This document shows positions 26,284 through 35,188 of a DNA stretch of 64,000 bases, in pieces. Numbering within the stretch: position 1 is the stretch's first letter; the number at the start of each line of letters is the position of its first letter. The stretch lies in contig JBFFNE010000005.1 of the NCBI GenBank assembly GCA_041563315.1, positions 1 through 64,000 of the forward strand, in the 5' to 3' direction. The translations under genes and the position numbers were made by a program. The notes below the pieces were generated by a model, which made no database searches, was not told the origin of the DNA, and was given only the letters and a program-made list of their open reading frames with translations. This DNA is from JBFEYJ01 sp041563315. Its GTDB lineage: Bacteria > Pseudomonadota > Gammaproteobacteria > Thiohalomonadales > Thiohalomonadaceae.

Positions 26284-27624
26284 ATGTTTGACAAGATAGT
26301 TATTGCTAACCGGGGCGAGATTGCCCTGCGTATCCTTCGCGCTTGCCGTGAGCTGGGCGTCAAGACGGTCGCTGTGCACTCTGCCGCAGACCGAGACCTC
26401 AAACACGTGCGCCTCGCGGATGAATCGGTGTGCATCGGCCCGGCCTCCTCGACCGAAAGCTACCTCAATGTCCCGGCCCTCATCAGCGCGGCGGAAGTGA
26501 CCGATGCGGTCGCCATCCATCCCGGCTATGGTTTCCTCTCCGAGAATGCCGATTTTGCCGAACGCGTGGAGGAAAGCGGCTTCGTCTTCATCGGCCCAAA
26601 GCCCGAGACCATTCGCCTGATGGGCGACAAGGTCTGTGCCATTGAGGCGATGAAAAAAGCCGGCGTGCCCACGGTACCCGGCTCTGACGGTCCACTCAGC
26701 GATGACCCGGATACCAATTTGCGCATGGGCCGCCAGATCGGCTACCCGGTGATCATCAAGGCCGCCGGCGGCGGTGGCGGACGTGGCATGCGCGTGGTTC
26801 ACAGCGAAGCGCACCTCCTTAACGCCATCTCCCTGACCAAGAACGAGGCCGGTGCCGCCTTCGGTAATGACATGGTCTACATGGAGAAGTTTCTGGAGAA
26901 TCCTCGCCATGTGGAGATTCAGATTCTCGCTGACACCCACGGCAACGCGATTCACCTCGGTGAGCGCGACTGCTCCATGCAGCGTCGCCATCAGAAGGTC
27001 ATCGAGGAGGCACCGGCACCTGGTATCAGCGAAGAACTGCGCCAGCAGATTGGGCGACGCTGTGCCCAGGCTTGTGTCGACATCGGCTACCGAGGCGCCG
27101 GTACCTTCGAGTTCCTGTATGAAGATGGCGAGTTCTATTTCATTGAAATGAACACTCGCGTCCAGGTCGAACACCCCGTTACAGAAATGGTCACCGGCGT
27201 CGACATCGTGCGCGAGCAGATCCTGATCGCTGCAGGCGAGAAACTCGGCTACTGCCAGGACGACATCCGCATCAACGGTCATGCCATCGAGTGCCGTATC
27301 AATGCCGAGGATCCGGAGACTTTCATGCCCTCTCCCGGCACTATCAACCGTGCTCACATGCCCGGTGGACCTGGAGTGCGTGTCGATTCGCACATCTACA
27401 ACGGCTACAAGGTACCACCCTACTACGACTCGATGATAGGCAAGCTCATCACCCACGGTCCAACCCGGGAAATCGCCCTGGCGCGAATGCGCACAGCGCT
27501 GAATGAGACTATCATCGATGGCATCAAAACCAATATCCAGCTTCATCAGAAGCTGATTGAGGATGCCGGTTTCCAGGCCGGTGGCACCAATATCCACTAC
27601 CTGGAGAAGAAACTCGGGTTGTAA
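26284..27624 (+). CDS. accC: Acetyl-CoA carboxylase biotin carboxylase subunit
   Basis: The 446-residue ATP-grasp enzyme that carboxylates biotin on AccB with bicarbonate. Start at 26284 (MFDKIVIANRGEIALRILRA) is the family start; the in-frame codons upstream are unlikely. Conserved parts are PGYGFLSENADFAERV, the glycine-rich ATP loop AAGGGGGRGMRVV, ERDCSMQRRHQKVIEEAP, EMNTRVQVEHPVTEMVTG and the C-terminal domain. Full length. Confidence 0.98.
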   Translation: MFDKIVIANRGEIALRILRACRELGVKTVAVHSAADRDLKHVRLADESVCIGPASSTESYLNVPALISAAEVTDAVAIHPGYGFLSENADFAERVEESGFVFIGPKPETIRLMGDKVCAIEAMKKAGVPTVPGSDGPLSDDPDTNLRMGRQIGYPVIIKAAGGGGGRGMRVVHSEAHLLNAISLTKNEAGAAFGNDMVYMEKFLENPRHVEIQILADTHGNAIHLGERDCSMQRRHQKVIEEAPAPGISEELRQQIGRRCAQACVDIGYRGAGTFEFLYEDGEFYFIEMNTRVQVEHPVTEMVTGVDIVREQILIAAGEKLGYCQDDIRINGHAIECRINAEDPETFMPSPGTINRAHMPGGPGVRVDSHIYNGYKVPPYYDSMIGKLITHGPTREIALARMRTALNETIIDGIKTNIQLHQKLIEDAGFQAGGTNIHYLEKKLGL

Positions 27625-27756
27625 AGGCGGATACGAGAGGCGGGGAAAAAGAGGCGGGGGTTAGGGCTTCGCTCTGCTCGCGGGTAAATTGAGACCGTAC
27701 GCGCAGCCCCCTCCTCCCCTCGACTCTCGCTCATCTAATCTCGATACTGGTGTTAT

Positions 27757-28629
27757 ATGCCCTGGCTCCAACTCACCATCTACTCCACCAAAGAAAAAGC
27801 CGAAGCCCTTGCCGATCTCCTCTCCGAAGCAGGCGCCTCCGCTGTAACCATGCAGGATGCAGCGGACCAACCGTTGTACGAACCTCCGCCGGGGGCAACG
27901 CCACTGTGGCAACTGACCAACGTGGTAGGACTGTTTGCTGAGGGTACCGACAGCGAGGCGCTACTGCAGCATCTGAAGACACAATGGCAAGACGAGTTCC
28001 CCGATTACCGCAGTGAGGTTCTTGAGGACCAGGACTGGGAACGGGCGTGGATGGATGATTTCAAACCCATGCGCTTTGGCGAACGGCTATGGATAGTGCC
28101 TAGCTGGCATGAACCGCCGGCGGGCGATACGGTCAATATCCTGCTCGACCCGGGACTGGCCTTCGGCACCGGCACCCACCCGACCACTCGGCTCTGCCTG
28201 GAGTGGCTGGACGGTCACGATATCAAAGGCAAGACGGTGATCGATTACGGTTGTGGCTCGGGGATCCTTGCGCTGGCGGCAGCACTGCTCGGCGCTGCCT
28301 CGGTGATGGGAGTCGACAACGACCCGCAAGCTCTCATCGCCACCCTGGACAATGCCCAGCGCAACGGTGTGAGCATACAGGTCTATCTCCCCAAGGAGGC
28401 ACCGACAGAGCCTGCCGACATTCTGCTCGCCAATATCCTTGCCGGCCCGCTAATCGAGCTGGCGCCTCACCTTGCCGGAATGGTCAAGGCTGGGGGAGCC
28501 ATCGCCCTCTCTGGCATCCTGCCTGAACAGGCTGACAGCGTCTCTAATGCTTACAGCGAGTGGTTTAGCATGCAGCCGGCGGTGGAGCACGATGGATGGA
28601 TACGGCTCGAAGGGCACAAACCTGCATAA
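27757..28629 (+). CDS. prmA: Ribosomal protein L11 methyltransferase
   Basis: A 290-residue SAM-dependent enzyme that trimethylates lysines and the N-terminus of ribosomal protein L11. It has the N-terminal substrate-recognition domain (WLQLTIYSTKEKAEALADLL), then LDPGLAFGTGTHPTTRLCL and the SAM-binding VIDYGCGSGILALAAALLGA. The LLANILAGPLIELAP motif follows. It sits in the conserved accC-prmA-DUF3426-dusB-fis order. Confidence 0.96.
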   Translation: MPWLQLTIYSTKEKAEALADLLSEAGASAVTMQDAADQPLYEPPPGATPLWQLTNVVGLFAEGTDSEALLQHLKTQWQDEFPDYRSEVLEDQDWERAWMDDFKPMRFGERLWIVPSWHEPPAGDTVNILLDPGLAFGTGTHPTTRLCLEWLDGHDIKGKTVIDYGCGSGILALAAALLGAASVMGVDNDPQALIATLDNAQRNGVSIQVYLPKEAPTEPADILLANILAGPLIELAPHLAGMVKAGGAIALSGILPEQADSVSNAYSEWFSMQPAVEHDGWIRLEGHKPA

Positions 28630-28787
28630 AGGGTAGGAAACCGCAACATACGCGAAAAACCAGTCCGGACTGCTCTACATTTAAAAACATCACCCATAAA
28701 GCTTGGATATGCCGTGAAAATAGGCTAGTTTGTTCGACTTTAGTTATAGCAGTCTCATCAACAACGGTCCCTAATCCCACCTCCCGT

Positions 28788-30368
28788 ATGTATACCCAAT
28801 GTCCTGCATGCAAGACCGTCTTTCGCCTGCATTCCGACCAGCTCAATGCGGCTCGAGGACAGGTGCGATGCAGCCGCTGTCACACCATCTTTAACGCCCG
28901 TGAAAACCTGTTCCGACACGCCGCCGGCGTCGAGGTTAATAAAAAAAACACCAACACCGCTGAACAGGAGAGAAGTCACCCAAACGACGCAAAAGCTTCT
29001 GTCACCTATGCTCCGCCCTCTCCCGGAAATCTCGTCGAGGGCGCTGATATCCCCTCGACTCCTGCCACACCGCCTGAATTGACGAATAAATCGGACTCAG
29101 CTGAAGAGGAAACCCTGCCCACAGTCTCTAAGCAAGAAGTCTCGCGAGACAAGACCGTTTCCGTAGTCTCACAAGAAGAGCGACCACAGGCGGTGGCGAC
29201 ATCCGACGCATTGCTCCCGCTCAATGACGGAAATCCAAACGGTAGCCAGCCAGCTAATGTTGACTTACCGCCTGATGAACAGACGACAGAGAAACCGCTT
29301 CCTCAAACGGGGCGCGCAGCGGGCATAAAAAGTGCTTCGACCAAAGAGGACAGCACAGTCGACGACGGCCTGTTCTCGCTGTTCCACGAACAGCCTATCG
29401 AGCCCGATGCCGCCCTCCCCACAGAAGAGGATACCCTGCCACAGTTCAAACCGGATGAGCAGCCCACCGCCGAAGTCGAGGACGCGTTGTCTCTGACGCA
29501 GCCGCATGAATCAACAGAGGAAGAGGCGTCAGATCCCCCCCCCCTCTTCAAATTCGATAGTGCCATTACCGAGCCACCCATCGCCACCGATACAGATACG
29601 GATACCTCGATCATCACCGACCAAGCGGAAACCCGGAAAAAGAAACGCCGCCCAGTTGCGCACCAACATGAAGAGCTTGATCTCTTTGCCTGGAGTGAAA
29701 CGCCACAGGAGGAGCAAAACGATGCCCTGCTCTTCCGCTACCTGCCTGAGGAGAGTATCGCCGTCGAACTGATACCCGATCATGTCACGCCCAGCGCAGA
29801 GCCCGATACCACCGAGCGGAAAAAGGATAAGCCTCAAAAGCCCGCACAACCACATCCCGGCTATACCCTGCCGCTGGAGCAGGAACCCCTTCGGTCCAGC
29901 CTGCGTGGCACCTTGCTCTGGGGCATCGGCATTCTACTAATGCTGGCTGCACTGGCGCTGCAATATCTCTATTACCATCGTATAACACTGGCCGAAGAGC
30001 CGCGCCTGCGGCCGCTGTTAGCCCAGATGTGTCAGCTCACCGGCTGCCAGTTGCCGCCGCAGCGGGATCTCACGCGCATCGAACTGGGCAAACACCTGGT
30101 TCAGGTCCACCCGCGTTATACAGAAAGCCTGCTGATCACCGCCACCCTGGTCAACCGCGCTGACTTCCCCCAGCCCTTTCCCATCGTCGAGGTGGTGATG
30201 ACCGATCTGCAACAGAAACAGGTTGCACGCCGCCGTTTCCTCCCCCACGAATACCTTATCGGTGGTGATGACGGCCGTATACTGGCCCCTCAAACGGAAG
30301 TCCCGCTGATGCTGGAGGTGCTCGACCCAGGCAAGAATGCTGTGGGCTTCGAGTTCAACTTCTACTGA
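28788..30368 (+). CDS. Zinc-ribbon, DUF3426 membrane protein
   Basis: A 526-residue protein of unknown function. I chose the ATG at 28788 because it places the MJ0042-type zinc ribbon (YTQCPACKTVFRLHSDQL and VRCSRCHTIFNA) at the very N-terminus, as in relatives. A long acidic, low-complexity linker (residues 45-370) follows. Then come one membrane span (TLLWGIGILLMLAALALQYL, near residue 385) and a C-terminal DUF3426 domain (LLITATLVNRADFPQPFPIV, LDPGKNAVGFEFNFY) on the far side of the membrane. Homologues regularly sit between prmA and dusB-fis. Confidence 0.88.
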   Translation: MYTQCPACKTVFRLHSDQLNAARGQVRCSRCHTIFNARENLFRHAAGVEVNKKNTNTAEQERSHPNDAKASVTYAPPSPGNLVEGADIPSTPATPPELTNKSDSAEEETLPTVSKQEVSRDKTVSVVSQEERPQAVATSDALLPLNDGNPNGSQPANVDLPPDEQTTEKPLPQTGRAAGIKSASTKEDSTVDDGLFSLFHEQPIEPDAALPTEEDTLPQFKPDEQPTAEVEDALSLTQPHESTEEEASDPPPLFKFDSAITEPPIATDTDTDTSIITDQAETRKKKRRPVAHQHEELDLFAWSETPQEEQNDALLFRYLPEESIAVELIPDHVTPSAEPDTTERKKDKPQKPAQPHPGYTLPLEQEPLRSSLRGTLLWGIGILLMLAALALQYLYYHRITLAEEPRLRPLLAQMCQLTGCQLPPQRDLTRIELGKHLVQVHPRYTESLLITATLVNRADFPQPFPIVEVVMTDLQQKQVARRRFLPHEYLIGGDDGRILAPQTEVPLMLEVLDPGKNAVGFEFNFY

Positions 30369-30491
30369 CAGGCGAGTACGCTTCGCACACGGTTCCTCTA
30401 ACGCAAGCGCAACGAGCACCTGCCCTTGACTCCTCACCTTCGTATCTCTTCCCTGCCCCAAGACAAACGGCGCTTTATACCGAAGGCGTAA

Positions 30492-30509
30492 GTCGGTATC
30501 ATTACCGAC
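30492..30509. repeat. Perfect 7-bp inverted repeat upstream of dusB
   Basis: GTCGGTA and TACCGAC separated by TCAT, ending 27 bases before the dusB start codon. It could be an operator or a 5' leader hairpin of the dusB-fis operon. It is not followed by a T-run. Confidence 0.4.
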
Positions 30510-30536
30510 CCCGGAAACACAAGCAGTACCCGCACC

Positions 30537-31526
30537 ATGCGCATTGGACCCTATACGCTAAAAAACAACCTGATCCTGGCCCCAATGGCCGGCGTCACCG
30601 ATCGCCCCTTCCGCCAACTCTGCAAAGCGATGGGGGCTGGTATGGCCGTGTCCGAGATGGTCTCATCCAATTCCCTGCTGTGGGGCAGCGAAAAGACCAA
30701 ACGCCGCGCCAATCACGAGGGCGAGAACGAACCACGTTCGGTACAGATAATGGGGGCCGACCCGAAACTGATGGCGGAGGCGGCACGCTACAACGTTGAT
30801 AACGGCGCGCAGATCATCGACATCAATATGGGGTGTCCGGCCAAGAAGGTCTGCAACGTCATGGCCGGCTCGGCGCTGCTGCGTGATGAGGTACTGGTTC
30901 GCAGCATCCTTGACGCGGTGGTTGCGGCGGTACCCGAGGTACCAGTCACCCTCAAGATCCGCACCGGCTGGGACCGGGACAACAAGAACGGTGTTACCAT
31001 CGGCCAAATCGCCGAAACCGCAGGCATTCAGGCGCTGGCCGTGCACGGGCGCACCCGTGCCGATGCTTACACTGGCGAGGCCGAATATGACACCATAGCG
31101 GCGATCAAGGCTGCCATTTCCATCCCGGTAATCGCCAACGGCGACATCACCACACCGGAGAAGGCACGTTACGTGCTGCAAGTGAGTGGCGCCGATGCGG
31201 TGATGATCGGACGTGCGGCCCAGGGCCGCCCCTGGATCTTTCGCGAGATAAGCCACTTCCTGCAGACAGGCGAAACATTGCCTGACCCGACGCTGGAAGA
31301 GGTGCGCGATATCCTGCTCGGGCACTTGCACAATCTTTACGAATTTTATGGCGAATACACCGGCGTACGTATGGCACGAAAACACATCTCCTGGTACAGC
31401 AAGGGGCAGCGCCACGGCGGTGCCTTCCGCCAGGCGGTCACACGTGTCGAGGAGGCCGCACAACAACTTGCCATGGTTGAACATTTCTTTGCGCAACTGA
31501 TTGACGATAGGGAGATTGCCGCGTGA
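30537..31526 (+). CDS. dusB: tRNA-dihydrouridine synthase B
   Basis: A 329-residue flavoenzyme that reduces uridine in the tRNA D-loop. It starts MRIGPYTLKNNLILAPMAGV. The catalytic cysteine is in DINMGCPAKKVCNV near residue 100, and the FMN/substrate sites are in VTLKIRTGWD, VHGRTRADAYTGEA, IPVIANGDITTPEKA and VMIGRAAQGRPWIF. Its stop overlaps the GTG start of fis, the universal dusB-fis operon. Confidence 0.97.
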   Translation: MRIGPYTLKNNLILAPMAGVTDRPFRQLCKAMGAGMAVSEMVSSNSLLWGSEKTKRRANHEGENEPRSVQIMGADPKLMAEAARYNVDNGAQIIDINMGCPAKKVCNVMAGSALLRDEVLVRSILDAVVAAVPEVPVTLKIRTGWDRDNKNGVTIGQIAETAGIQALAVHGRTRADAYTGEAEYDTIAAIKAAISIPVIANGDITTPEKARYVLQVSGADAVMIGRAAQGRPWIFREISHFLQTGETLPDPTLEEVRDILLGHLHNLYEFYGEYTGVRMARKHISWYSKGQRHGGAFRQAVTRVEEAAQQLAMVEHFFAQLIDDREIAA

Positions 31527-31768
31527 AAGAGTCCTGCCCAAATCCACTCAATGGCTGCGTGCGCAAGGCACTGGACAAGTACTTTACTGACCTGGACGGC
31601 CATGCCCCCGGTGAACTCTACCAGTTGATGCTGGGTGAGGTGGAACGGCCGCTGCTCGAAAAGGTCATGGAATACACCAAAGGCAACCAGACCCAAGCCT
31701 CGCAACTGCTCGGCATCAACCGTGGCACCCTGCGCAAGAAACTCAAACAATACGGCATGGATAACTGA
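31523..31768 (+). CDS. fis: DNA-binding protein Fis
   Basis: An 81-residue nucleoid protein and transcription regulator. It starts with GTG at 31523, overlapping the dusB stop in a GTGA junction. The C-terminal helix-turn-helix NQTQASQLLGINRGTLRKKL is almost invariant in Fis. The N-terminal part is somewhat shorter than E. coli Fis (98 residues), as is usual outside the enterics. Confidence 0.96.
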   Translation: MKESCPNPLNGCVRKALDKYFTDLDGHAPGELYQLMLGEVERPLLEKVMEYTKGNQTQASQLLGINRGTLRKKLKQYGMDN

Positions 31769-31775
31769 AAAAGCT

Positions 31776-31905
31776 TTAAACGCAAAGGCGCAGAATCGCA
31801 AATGACGCAAAGAACTGCTCTGCCTTGCGAACACACGCTTTTGCCACTGTCACCCTGTAATACCTTTACGCTCTTTGCGTCTTTGCGTCTTTGCGTTGAG
31901 GTTTT
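31776..31905. repeat. Intergenic CGCAAAG-type inverted repeat, copy 1
   Basis: The left end (TTTAAACGCAAAGGCGCA) and right end (TTTGCGTCTTTGCGTT) are near reverse complements around a ~90-base centre. It lies between fis and purH. Three related copies lie at 33495-33630, 38532-38770 and 46165-46276. Such elements occur widely in bacterial genomes; origin and function are unclear. Confidence 0.75.
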
Positions 31906-31924
31906 TAAATTTAAAGGAACCACC

Positions 31925-33484
31925 ATGAGCAGAATTCAGCGTGCGCTGATCAGCGTCTCCGATAAAACCGGCATCGTCGATTTCGCCCGGGAGCTTGCGG
32001 GCTTCGGCGTGGAGATCCTCTCCACCGGAGGCACTGCGAAGCTGCTGGCCGACAGCGGCATCGCGGTAATTGAGGTCTCTAATTACACGGGCTTCCCCGA
32101 GATGATGGATGGCCGGGTCAAAACCCTTCACCCGAAGATCCATGGTGGCATCCTGGGGCGCCGCGGTATTGATGATGCGGTGATGGCCGAGCACGGCATC
32201 GGCGGCATCGACCTGGTGGTGGTCAACCTCTACCCCTTCGAACAGACCGTGGCCCGGCCCGACTGCACCCTGGAGGACGCCATCGAGAATATCGACATCG
32301 GCGGTCCAACCATGATTCGCGCCGCGGCGAAGAATCACAAAGATGTCACCATCATCGTCGACACCGCCGACTACGGCCGCGTGCTCGAGGAGATGAAAGC
32401 CAACAATGGTGCCACCAATTACCCTACCCGCTTCGATCTGATGGTAAAGACCTACGAGCACACCGCCCGCTACGACGGTATGATCGCCAACCATTTCGGC
32501 AAGCTAATTGGCGGCGAGAAAAAATCCGATTTTCCGCGCACCTTCAACCTGCAGGTACAGCAGGTGCAAACCATGCGCTATGGCGAGAACCCGCACCAAA
32601 AGGCCGCTTTCTTCGTCGAGCACAATGCGCCAGCTGGCTCCATCTCCACCGCTCGCCAACTGCAAGGCAAAGAGCTCTCCTACAACAACATCGGCGATAC
32701 CGACGCGGCACTGGAGTGCGTCAAGCAATTCGAAGAGGGCCCGGCCTGTGTCATCGTCAAGCACGCCAATCCCTGCGGGGTAGCCATCGGCAGCTCGCTG
32801 CTCGAAGCCTACGACCGCGCTTATGCCACCGACCCGGAGTCGGCCTTCGGCGGCATTATCGCCTTTAACCAGGAGCTCGACGGCGAAACTGCCAAGGCCA
32901 TTGTGGAGCGTCAGTTCGTCGAGGTGATCATCGCGCCCAAGGTCTCCGCTGCAGCCATCGAGGCGGTCAGTGCCAAACAGAATGTGCGTCTGCTCGAGTG
33001 CGGTGCCTGGGGCGAGGTGGGCGAAAGCCTCGACTTCAAACGGGTTAACGGCGGCCTGCTGGTCCAGTCCTCCGACCTGCAGCTCAGCAACGAAATCAGG
33101 GTGGTGACCAAGCGCGTTCCCAGTGAACAGGAGATGAAGGATTTGCTGTTTGCCTGGCGTGTGGCCAAATTCGTCAAGTCCAACGCCATCGTCTACGGCA
33201 AGGGTGACATGACCATTGGCGTTGGCGCCGGGCAAATGAGCCGCATCAACTCCGCCCGCATTGCCGGTATCAAAGCCGAGCATGCGGGCCTTGAGGTGAA
33301 CGGCTCGGTGATGGCCTCAGACGCCTTCTTCCCTTTCCGCGACGGCATCGACAATGCCGCCGAGGCGGGCATCGCCGCCGTGATTCAGCCTGGCGGCTCG
33401 ATGCGTGATGATGAGGTGATCGCCGCTGCGGATGAACACGGCATGGCAATGGTGTTCACCGGTATGCGTCACTTCCGCCATTGA
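31925..33484 (+). CDS. purH: Bifunctional AICAR formyltransferase / IMP cyclohydrolase
   Basis: A 519-residue enzyme for the last two steps of IMP synthesis. I chose the ATG at 31925 (MSRIQRALISVSDKTGIVDF), after a good AAAGGA ribosome binding site. The longer frame from 31802 runs through an intergenic repeat. The N-terminal MGS-like cyclohydrolase domain has EILSTGGTAKLL and DGRVKTLHPKIHGGIL. The C-terminal transformylase has MRYGENPHQKAAFF, VKHANPCGVAIG and IGVGAGQMSRINSARIA. Confidence 0.98.
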   Translation: MSRIQRALISVSDKTGIVDFARELAGFGVEILSTGGTAKLLADSGIAVIEVSNYTGFPEMMDGRVKTLHPKIHGGILGRRGIDDAVMAEHGIGGIDLVVVNLYPFEQTVARPDCTLEDAIENIDIGGPTMIRAAAKNHKDVTIIVDTADYGRVLEEMKANNGATNYPTRFDLMVKTYEHTARYDGMIANHFGKLIGGEKKSDFPRTFNLQVQQVQTMRYGENPHQKAAFFVEHNAPAGSISTARQLQGKELSYNNIGDTDAALECVKQFEEGPACVIVKHANPCGVAIGSSLLEAYDRAYATDPESAFGGIIAFNQELDGETAKAIVERQFVEVIIAPKVSAAAIEAVSAKQNVRLLECGAWGEVGESLDFKRVNGGLLVQSSDLQLSNEIRVVTKRVPSEQEMKDLLFAWRVAKFVKSNAIVYGKGDMTIGVGAGQMSRINSARIAGIKAEHAGLEVNGSVMASDAFFPFRDGIDNAAEAGIAAVIQPGGSMRDDEVIAAADEHGMAMVFTGMRHFRH

Positions 33485-33494
33485 TAACAATTAG

Positions 33495-33630
33495 TTAAAA
33501 CGCAAAGGGCGTGAAGAAAAGCAAGGTGAGCAGAAGCTGGGCTTTCAGGCCATCCTCTCAGCATCCCTGTGGCACTGGCAACGTGACAAGTGCCTATCAC
33601 CCTTTGCGTCTTTGTGCCCTTTGCGTTTAA
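33495..33630. repeat. Intergenic CGCAAAG-type inverted repeat, copy 2
   Basis: Left end AAAACGCAAAGGGCG and right end CCTTTGCGTCTTTGTGCCC then TTTGCGTTT are near reverse complements. It lies between purH and the convergent phosphatase gene, so it may also form a shared 3' structure for both transcripts. Confidence 0.75.
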
Positions 33631-33640
33631 TTCTTTTCTC

Positions 33641-35008
33641 TCATTCGCAACGCCGCGGCTGACCAGCCTCCCCCTCCTTGACGATGCGGTAGTGATCCAG
33701 CACCTCCCCCTTAGGCGTAATAAAGCGTGCCTCCAGGGTGTTACCATCAATATCCACCAGCAACGAGCCCAACTCCCTTTTAGCCATGGCCATCACCGGA
33801 TGGTCCAATGGACTGTTGTCGGCCTTGGCCGAAGAACCAACGACGCTGTAGATGGCACCGCTATGAGGTGTCAGTCCCACGGGCTTTCGGTAGGGGGGCT
33901 GACTCCCCATCCCCTTATCCACAAACATAGAAGGTTTAAAACGGGTGGATTTGTCGTAGTGACAGGCGAGCGGATAAGAGCGCTCGTAGACATGACTATG
34001 GCCGGAAAGCACCAAGTCTACCCCGGCGGCCTCCAGGATCGGCAGGGCGTTTTCCCGCATCTCAGCCATCCGTCCCCCGCTGTCAGTTAAATTATCAGAA
34101 TCGTGAGACCCCTTGGAGTAGGGAGGATGATGGAACACCGCGATGAGCCAAGGCTGACTGGTTGCCGCCAGATCGCGTTTGAGCCAGCCCAGCATCTCGC
34201 CATCGACGGAGCGATCGGTGGCATGGGAATCAAGATAGACAAAGTGTACCTGACCGTAATCGAAGGAGAAAAAGTGCTCATTGCCTGAGGGCACCCCTCC
34301 CGCCTCGCCATTTTCAGGAAAACTAAAGATATTGTAGAAAGCCCAACGCCGCGCATCATGATTACCATGCGCTGGCCAATAAGGCACGTTACGCAACAGG
34401 TCGGAATAGGGCGCGAACAGGTGCTGCTGAAACTCTCTGTTGCGCCCATAGCGATAGGCGTTATCGCCGGTAGTAAGCCACAGGTCAATGGCTGGGAGGC
34501 CTGGGCGGGGATTGGCCTCTATCCAATCAAGTACCGCCTCTTTTCCGGCAAGGGTGGTCGACAATGCCTTCCCGGGGTCACCTTGCACCCAGATGCGCAC
34601 CGGTCTCTCGCCGCCCTGTATGGGGGCGGTCATGAACCAGTCGTCCACACCGCCACCATAGGCAATCTCGCTGTCACTCCCCACGGCGTACCAGTACCGG
34701 GTGTCCGGCTCGAGACCCGAGAGGCGGATCTCGTGCTCCAAGGTAGGACCGGAACCCTCTACCAGCCGGTCCAGCGCTTCAGGGCTCTTGCCGAAGCGCA
34801 CCACAGCCACCACCGGTTCATCACTTTGCCAGCGGATCGTTATCGCGTCAGGACTTTGCATCTGCAGATAGGGCGCACGAGCGCCATGATAACGGGCATC
34901 TTCCACATACTGCCATGCCTGCCAGGCCACGATAGCCAGCAGGCCCCACCCCAGAGCAGTTGCAAGACGACGCAACCCCCATTTGACCTTTGGACCCAAC
35001 AATGTCAA
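33641..35008 (-). CDS. Secreted/anchored purple-acid-phosphatase-like metallophosphoesterase
   Basis: A 455-residue protein with an N-terminal hydrophobic segment (ALGWGLLAIVAWQAWQYV) serving as signal or anchor. A fibronectin-type phosphatase N-domain spans about residues 45-130 (APYLQMQSPDAITIRWQSDE). The calcineurin-like catalytic domain follows with the metal-binding blocks LTTGDNAYRYG, AHGNHDARR, AVFHHPPYSKGSH and LSGHSHVYERSYP. The first block of the family (GDxG/GDxH) is present as WVQGDPGK. Substrate is unknown; release of phosphate from organic esters in the periplasm or outside is likely. Convergent with purH. Confidence 0.85.
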   Translation of the reverse strand: MTLLGPKVKWGLRRLATALGWGLLAIVAWQAWQYVEDARYHGARAPYLQMQSPDAITIRWQSDEPVVAVVRFGKSPEALDRLVEGSGPTLEHEIRLSGLEPDTRYWYAVGSDSEIAYGGGVDDWFMTAPIQGGERPVRIWVQGDPGKALSTTLAGKEAVLDWIEANPRPGLPAIDLWLTTGDNAYRYGRNREFQQHLFAPYSDLLRNVPYWPAHGNHDARRWAFYNIFSFPENGEAGGVPSGNEHFFSFDYGQVHFVYLDSHATDRSVDGEMLGWLKRDLAATSQPWLIAVFHHPPYSKGSHDSDNLTDSGGRMAEMRENALPILEAAGVDLVLSGHSHVYERSYPLACHYDKSTRFKPSMFVDKGMGSQPPYRKPVGLTPHSGAIYSVVGSSAKADNSPLDHPVMAMAKRELGSLLVDIDGNTLEARFITPKGEVLDHYRIVKEGEAGQPRRCE

Positions 35009-35188
35009 CTCCTGAATTTACGGAACTTACGTGCCTTCAGCGGCACTAACTACCCGGCGAGGCCACTTCACATTACAACCGGACAACCTTACCAGCATGG
35101 CGCTATATGGTACAATTGCGCTATTAAAGACCATTAAAGACCACCCTTTTTATCCGCCATTACGAAAAACGCACATTTTCTGGAAGAC

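Noticed and set aside
26257..27597. Minus-strand open frame of 446 codons
   Set aside because: Exact antisense of accC; no independent protein signature.
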